A DNA stretch of 7,942 nt, from NCBI GenBank assembly GCA_026712885.1, contig JAPOPO010000463.1, forward strand, positions 1 through 7,942, written 5' to 3'. The notes under the pieces are model-generated. The model had not been told where the DNA came from. It saw only the letters and a program-made list of their open reading frames with translations, and did not search any database. The number at the start of each line of letters is the position of its first letter. Position 1 is the stretch's first letter. Positions 5,756 through 7,942 of the stretch are shown here, piece by piece. The position numbers and the translations under genes were made by a program. Source of the stretch: Rhodospirillales bacterium. Lineage in GTDB: Bacteria; Pseudomonadota; Alphaproteobacteria; UBA828.

Positions 5756-6810
5756 CGGCCAGCGGCTCCCGGGGCCTCGGCGGGCGCGTCGCGGCCGCTG
5801 ATCTCGACGAGCCGGTCGAGCGCGGCCTGGGCCTTGCCGCCGTCGATCGCCTCGGCGGCCATGCGCACACCCTCCCGCAAATCGCCCGCGCGCCCGGCGA
5901 CTTCGAGCGCTGCGGCAGCATTGAGCAGCACGATGTCGCGGGCCGGGCCGGGGGCGCCGGCGAGCACGGCGCGAACGATGCCGGCGTTGTGCTCCGCATC
6001 GCCGCCCTTCAGATCCTCGGGCGCGGCTCGCGGCAGCCCGGCGTCTTCGGGCGCGACCTCGAAGCGGCGGATCGTGCCGCCGTCGAGCTCGACCACGGCA
6101 GACGGGCCCGTGGTGGTCAACTCGTCGGTGCCATCGCTGCCGTGGACGACCCAGACGTGCTCGGAGCCGAGATTGCGCAGAACCTCGGCCATCGGGCCCG
6201 TCCATTTGGGATCGAACACGCCGATCACCTGGCGTCTGGCGCCGGCCGGATTCGAGAGCGGGCCCAGCAGGTTAAAGACCGTGCGGGTGCCGAGCTCGAT
6301 GCGGGTGGGACCGACGTGGCGCATGGCGCCGTGATGCCGGGGCGCCATGAGGAAGCCGATCTTGGCCTCCCACAGGGCTTCGCGGACGAGCGCCATGTCG
6401 GCGTCGATGGTCACACCCAGGGCGGCGAGCAGATCGGCCGAGCCCGAGCGCGACGAGAGCGCGCGGTTGCCGTGCTTGGCGACCGGCACGCCGCAGCCTG
6501 CCGCCACGAGGGCGGCGGCGGTCGAGATGTTGAAGGTGCCCTTGGCGTCGCCGCCGGTGCCGCAGGTGTCGATGGCGCCCTCGGGCGCGTCGATGCTGAG
6601 GGCGCGGGCGCGCATGGCCTGAGCGCCGCCGGTGATCTCGTCGACCGTCTCCCCTCGCACGCGCAGCGCCATGAGAAAGCCGCCCATCTGCGACGGCGTC
6701 GCTTCGCCTTCCATCATCGCATCGAAGGCGGCCCGAGACTCGTCTACAGTGAGCGCCGCGCCGCTCGCGACCCGCCCGATGAGCGCCTTGAAGTCGGTCA
6801 AATCCGTCAT
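5752..6810 (-). CDS. trpD: Anthranilate phosphoribosyltransferase TrpD
   Basis: This 352-residue enzyme transfers phosphoribosyl from PRPP to anthranilate, the second committed step to tryptophan. Motifs are the PRPP-binding DTCGTGGD (81-88) and FNIST (93-97), AKHGNRALSSRSGSAD (111-126), APRHHGAMRHVGPTR (156-170, anthranilate site), FNLLGPLSNPAGA (179-191), and the metal-binding HGSDGTDEL (223-231). The length is usual for the family and there is no fused TrpG glutaminase domain. The frame is open to 6993, but the ATG at 6810 gives the expected N-terminus (FKALIGRVASGAALT near the start). No Shine-Dalgarno sequence is apparent upstream. It heads the minus-strand cluster. trpG and trpE, often nearby in alphaproteobacteria, are not in the window. 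Confidence 0.97.
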   Translation of the reverse strand: MTDLTDFKALIGRVASGAALTVDESRAAFDAMMEGEATPSQMGGFLMALRVRGETVDEITGGAQAMRARALSIDAPEGAIDTCGTGGDAKGTFNISTAAALVAAGCGVPVAKHGNRALSSRSGSADLLAALGVTIDADMALVREALWEAKIGFLMAPRHHGAMRHVGPTRIELGTRTVFNLLGPLSNPAGARRQVIGVFDPKWTGPMAEVLRNLGSEHVWVVHGSDGTDELTTTGPSAVVELDGGTIRRFEVAPEDAGLPRAAPEDLKGGDAEHNAGIVRAVLAGAPGPARDIVLLNAAAALEVAGRAGDLREGVRMAAEAIDGGKAQAALDRLVEISGRDAPAEAPGAAGR

Positions 6811-6876
6811 GGAGGCCGGAAGTCCGCTCGCTCGCGCACCGGTATCGGGCGCCACCGCCCGGCCGATGCGCCCCGT

Positions 6877-6882
6877 GTTATA
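6877..6882 (-). promoter_or_regulatory. Candidate -10 hexamer upstream of trpD
   Basis: The minus strand reads TATAAC here, a near match to the bacterial vegetative -10 TATAAT, in an otherwise GC-rich region 67 bp upstream of the trpD ATG. The hexamer about 16 bp further upstream, TGGCGT, is a poor -35 match. It is placed sensibly for the whole trpD-to-cysN'C cluster, but the call rests on one hexamer. Confidence 0.3.
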
Positions 6883-7009
6883 GCCGGTTCTCGACGAAAC
6901 GCCATGCGGCGCAATGTCTCGTGCGACGATCGTTTCTGGTATTTCGGGTGGGATTCGGATTTCCTCTCCGCGATGGTGGTTACGAACAGACACCCCCTCC
7001 TCACCCTAA

Positions 7010-7038
7010 CCCTCTCCTCACCCGAGGGAAGGAGAGGG
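7010..7038. repeat. Perfect 9-bp inverted repeat (REP-like palindrome)
   Basis: Arms CCCTCTCCT (7010-7018) and AGGAGAGGG (7030-7038) are perfect reverse complements around an 11-nt loop. The preceding CCTCACCCTAA and the purine-rich right arm resemble the CCCTCACCCTAACCCTCTCC type of interspersed palindrome that I recall as common between genes in proteobacteria. It could form a hairpin in RNA, but there is no T-run for an intrinsic terminator and no gene ends here. Confidence 0.6.
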
Positions 7039-7066
7039 GACAAGGCCGGTGCAGCTTGCGTTCTTC

Positions 7067-7085
7067 CTCCGCCCTTCGGGGGGAG
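7067..7085. repeat. Second imperfect GC-rich palindrome
   Basis: CTCCGCCC (7067-7074) and GGGGGGAG (7078-7085) pair with one mismatch around a TTC loop. Together with the palindrome at 7010-7038 it gives a two-hairpin unit just before the methyltransferase ribosome binding region, as is common for bacterial interspersed palindromic repeats. Confidence 0.45.
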
Positions 7086-7115
7086 AGAGACAGGGGGAGA
7101 TGGGGACGTTTCGCC

Positions 7116-7736
7116 ATGAGCGCTGCCGACGACGCCCGCGCGATCTATCGGCGCATCGCGCCCTTCTACGACATTCTCGACGGATCGTTCGAGCGCAAGC
7201 GCTACGCGCCGATCCGGGGCACGCTGTTCGACGGGCTCACGGGACGGATCCTGGACGCCGGCGTCGGGACCGGCCGCAACATCCCCTACTACCCCGCCGG
7301 CGCCGAGGTGGTCGGGATCGATCTCTCGCAGGCGATGCTGGTGCAGGCCCGCGCCCGGCGCGACGCGCTCGGCAGCGCCGTGCCGCTCGCGGCGATGGAC
7401 GTGCTGCGGACCGGCTTCGCCGACTCAAGCTTCGACGCCGTGGTGGCGAGCTTCGTCTTCTGCGTGCTCAGGCCGGATCGGCAGCAGGCGGCGCTCGAAG
7501 AGCTGGGGCGGATCGTGAAGCCCGGCGGCGAGATCCGCCTGCTCGACTACACGTGGTCCAAGCAGCCCTGGCGGCGCTTCGTCATGGGTCTCTGGGCGCC
7601 CTGGGTGCGGTGGGCCTATGGCGCGGGCTTCGACCGTGAGCCGCAGCGCCATGTCGAGCCCGCCGGCCTCGTGCTCGCCGAGAGCCGCTTTCTGATCGAT
7701 GATGTCGTGAGGTACGTGGTCGCACGCCGGCCGTGA
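7116..7736 (+). CDS. Class I SAM-dependent methyltransferase (UbiE-like, Methyltransf_11 type)
   Basis: This 206-residue Rossmann-fold methyltransferase has motif I ILDAGVGTGRN (45-55), the acidic residue ending strand 2 (VVGIDLSQAML, Asp69), AAMDV (92-96) and motif II FDAVVASFVF (106-115), then LGRIVKPGGEIRLLDYT (130-146). After the core comes an aromatic segment PWRRFVMGLWAPWVRW (151-166), which may contact a membrane or hydrophobic substrate. The N-terminal IYRRIAPFYDILDG (10-23) resembles UbiE-like and phospholipid N-methyltransferase proteins, but the substrate cannot be told from sequence. The frame is open from 6921, but the earlier part is repeat-derived and low complexity. The ATG at 7116 with GGGGA at 7102-7106 fits the family N-terminus. 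It is transcribed away from trpD, and an insertion sequence begins soon after its stop. Confidence 0.92.
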   Translation: MSAADDARAIYRRIAPFYDILDGSFERKRYAPIRGTLFDGLTGRILDAGVGTGRNIPYYPAGAEVVGIDLSQAMLVQARARRDALGSAVPLAAMDVLRTGFADSSFDAVVASFVFCVLRPDRQQAALEELGRIVKPGGEIRLLDYTWSKQPWRRFVMGLWAPWVRWAYGAGFDREPQRHVEPAGLVLAESRFLIDDVVRYVVARRP

Positions 7737-7839
7737 CTCTGGCTGGCTGTGATCTCTCAATAAGTTGTCCATCCGGGACTGAATCTCGGAAGCTGATGGG
7801 TGACGAAAACCTGTCAACGAACCGAGAAAAGAGCCCCGG
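7737..7839. other. Junction between the methyltransferase gene and the insertion sequence transposase
   Basis: This stretch is less GC-rich than its surroundings and contains no gene. It must include the left end of the insertion sequence. A plausible terminal repeat begins with TGTGATCTCTCAATAAG at 7748, but the right end is not in the window, so the boundary cannot be confirmed. No clear terminator hairpin follows the methyltransferase stop. Confidence 0.5.
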
Positions 7840-7942
7840 ATGAACGTTCATAAGAATGCAAAAATCACGCCGCCCGGTCGAGCCGCGACCGTGCGACGGG
7901 TCATCGACCAGGCGCCGACACCGGCGGCCCTGCCCCCGCGCC
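7748..7942 (+). mobile_element. Left part of an IS481-family insertion sequence (truncated by window edge)
   Basis: The transposase N-terminus beginning at 7840 is of the IS481 kind, so the element starts upstream of it. The left edge is set tentatively at 7748, where a TGT-initial sequence begins in the AT-richer segment. It could instead lie anywhere from about 7740 to 7815. Target duplication and right terminal repeat are outside the window. Confidence 0.6.
7840..7942 (+). CDS. IS481-family transposase, N-terminal fragment
   Basis: Thirty-four complete codons are present before the window ends. The start MNVHKNAKITPPGRAATVRR is the typical N-terminus of IS481-family DDE transposases (MN-x-HKNA-x-(L/I)TP...R...VRR), where a helix-turn-helix follows. 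The DDE catalytic core lies beyond the window. The ATG at 7840 is the natural start; GAGCCCCGG just before it is not a strong ribosome binding site. Whether the element is intact is unknown. Confidence 0.8.
   Translation, partial: MNVHKNAKITPPGRAATVRRVIDQAPTPAALPPR

Larger units (their letters stand above)
6811..7115. other. Divergent intergenic region between trpD and the methyltransferase gene
   Basis: This 305-bp stretch contains no convincing gene. The half next to trpD (6811-6990) is of mixed composition and holds the candidate trpD promoter. The half next to the methyltransferase (about 6991-7101) is strongly purine/pyrimidine-skewed and contains palindromic repeat-like DNA. No short open frame with tandem Trp codons, as in a trp attenuator leader, is seen on the trpD strand. 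Confidence 0.7.

Noticed and set aside
5756..6205. N-terminal extension of trpC by 150 residues, as a possible fusion
   Set aside because: The extension is an Arg-rich out-of-frame reading of trpD. The ATGA overlap with the trpD stop gives the natural trpC start.
3689..6334. Very long plus-strand open frame (881 codons) opposite trpD, trpC, moaC and moeA
   Set aside because: It is antisense to four firmly identified genes. Its translation is Arg/Gly/His-rich with no recognisable domain, as expected for an open frame opposite GC-rich coding DNA.
6811..6990. trp leader peptide and attenuator before trpD
   Set aside because: No short frame with tandem Trp codons and no terminator-like hairpin with a T-run is visible on the trpD strand.
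6811..6993. N-terminal extension of trpD to 6993
   Set aside because: The added residues are unlike any TrpD N-terminus, and a candidate promoter lies in this stretch.
6921..7115. N-terminal extension of the methyltransferase by 65 residues
   Set aside because: It is a translation of the palindromic repeat block; the known family N-terminus begins at the ATG at 7116.
7425..7851. Minus-strand open frames across the methyltransferase end and IS junction
   Set aside because: They are antisense to the methyltransferase, cross the insertion-sequence junction and show no family features.

Overview
The window is GC-rich and gene-dense. Compact, mostly overlapping genes and the trpD-trpC-moaC-moeA order point to an alphaproteobacterium, probably of the Hyphomicrobiales/Rhodospirillales type. 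The gene order is recalled knowledge and the taxonomy is inference. Nearly everything is housekeeping metabolism.

Layout. At the left edge the last codons of an unknown gene overlap a plus-strand L,D-transpeptidase-fold gene (18-560). This gene converges on a minus-strand yggS/PLPBP gene (557-1270), and the two share a CTAG whose strands both read TAG stop. Only 22 bp away, a divergent plus-strand thiamine-phosphate-synthase-like (ThiE/TenI) gene (1293-1910) begins. It runs tail-to-tail into a five-gene minus-strand cluster that reads, in transcription order, trpD (6810-5752), trpC (5755-4925), moaC (4924-4445), moeA (4441-3224) and a cysN'-cysC fusion (3198-1885). Junctions in the cluster are 25 bp or less, so it is probably one operon joining tryptophan synthesis (steps 2 and 4), molybdenum cofactor synthesis and sulfate activation. 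A 305-bp divergent region (6811-7115) holds a candidate trpD promoter and G/C-rich palindromes of an interspersed-repeat kind. It separates trpD from a plus-strand SAM-dependent methyltransferase (7116-7736). The right edge enters an IS481-family insertion sequence; its transposase starts at 7840 and leaves the window.

The most notable item is the last operon gene. It encodes the two beta-barrel domains of the ATP-sulfurylase subunit CysN fused to a complete APS kinase (CysC), but has no CysN GTPase domain. An in-frame stop lies two codons before its ATG, so no upstream extension is possible. It sits where related genomes, as I recall them, usually carry lexA. The second point is a ThiE-like protein that lacks several of the residues expected for metal and diphosphate binding. 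I found no CRISPR array, tRNA, rRNA or defence system.
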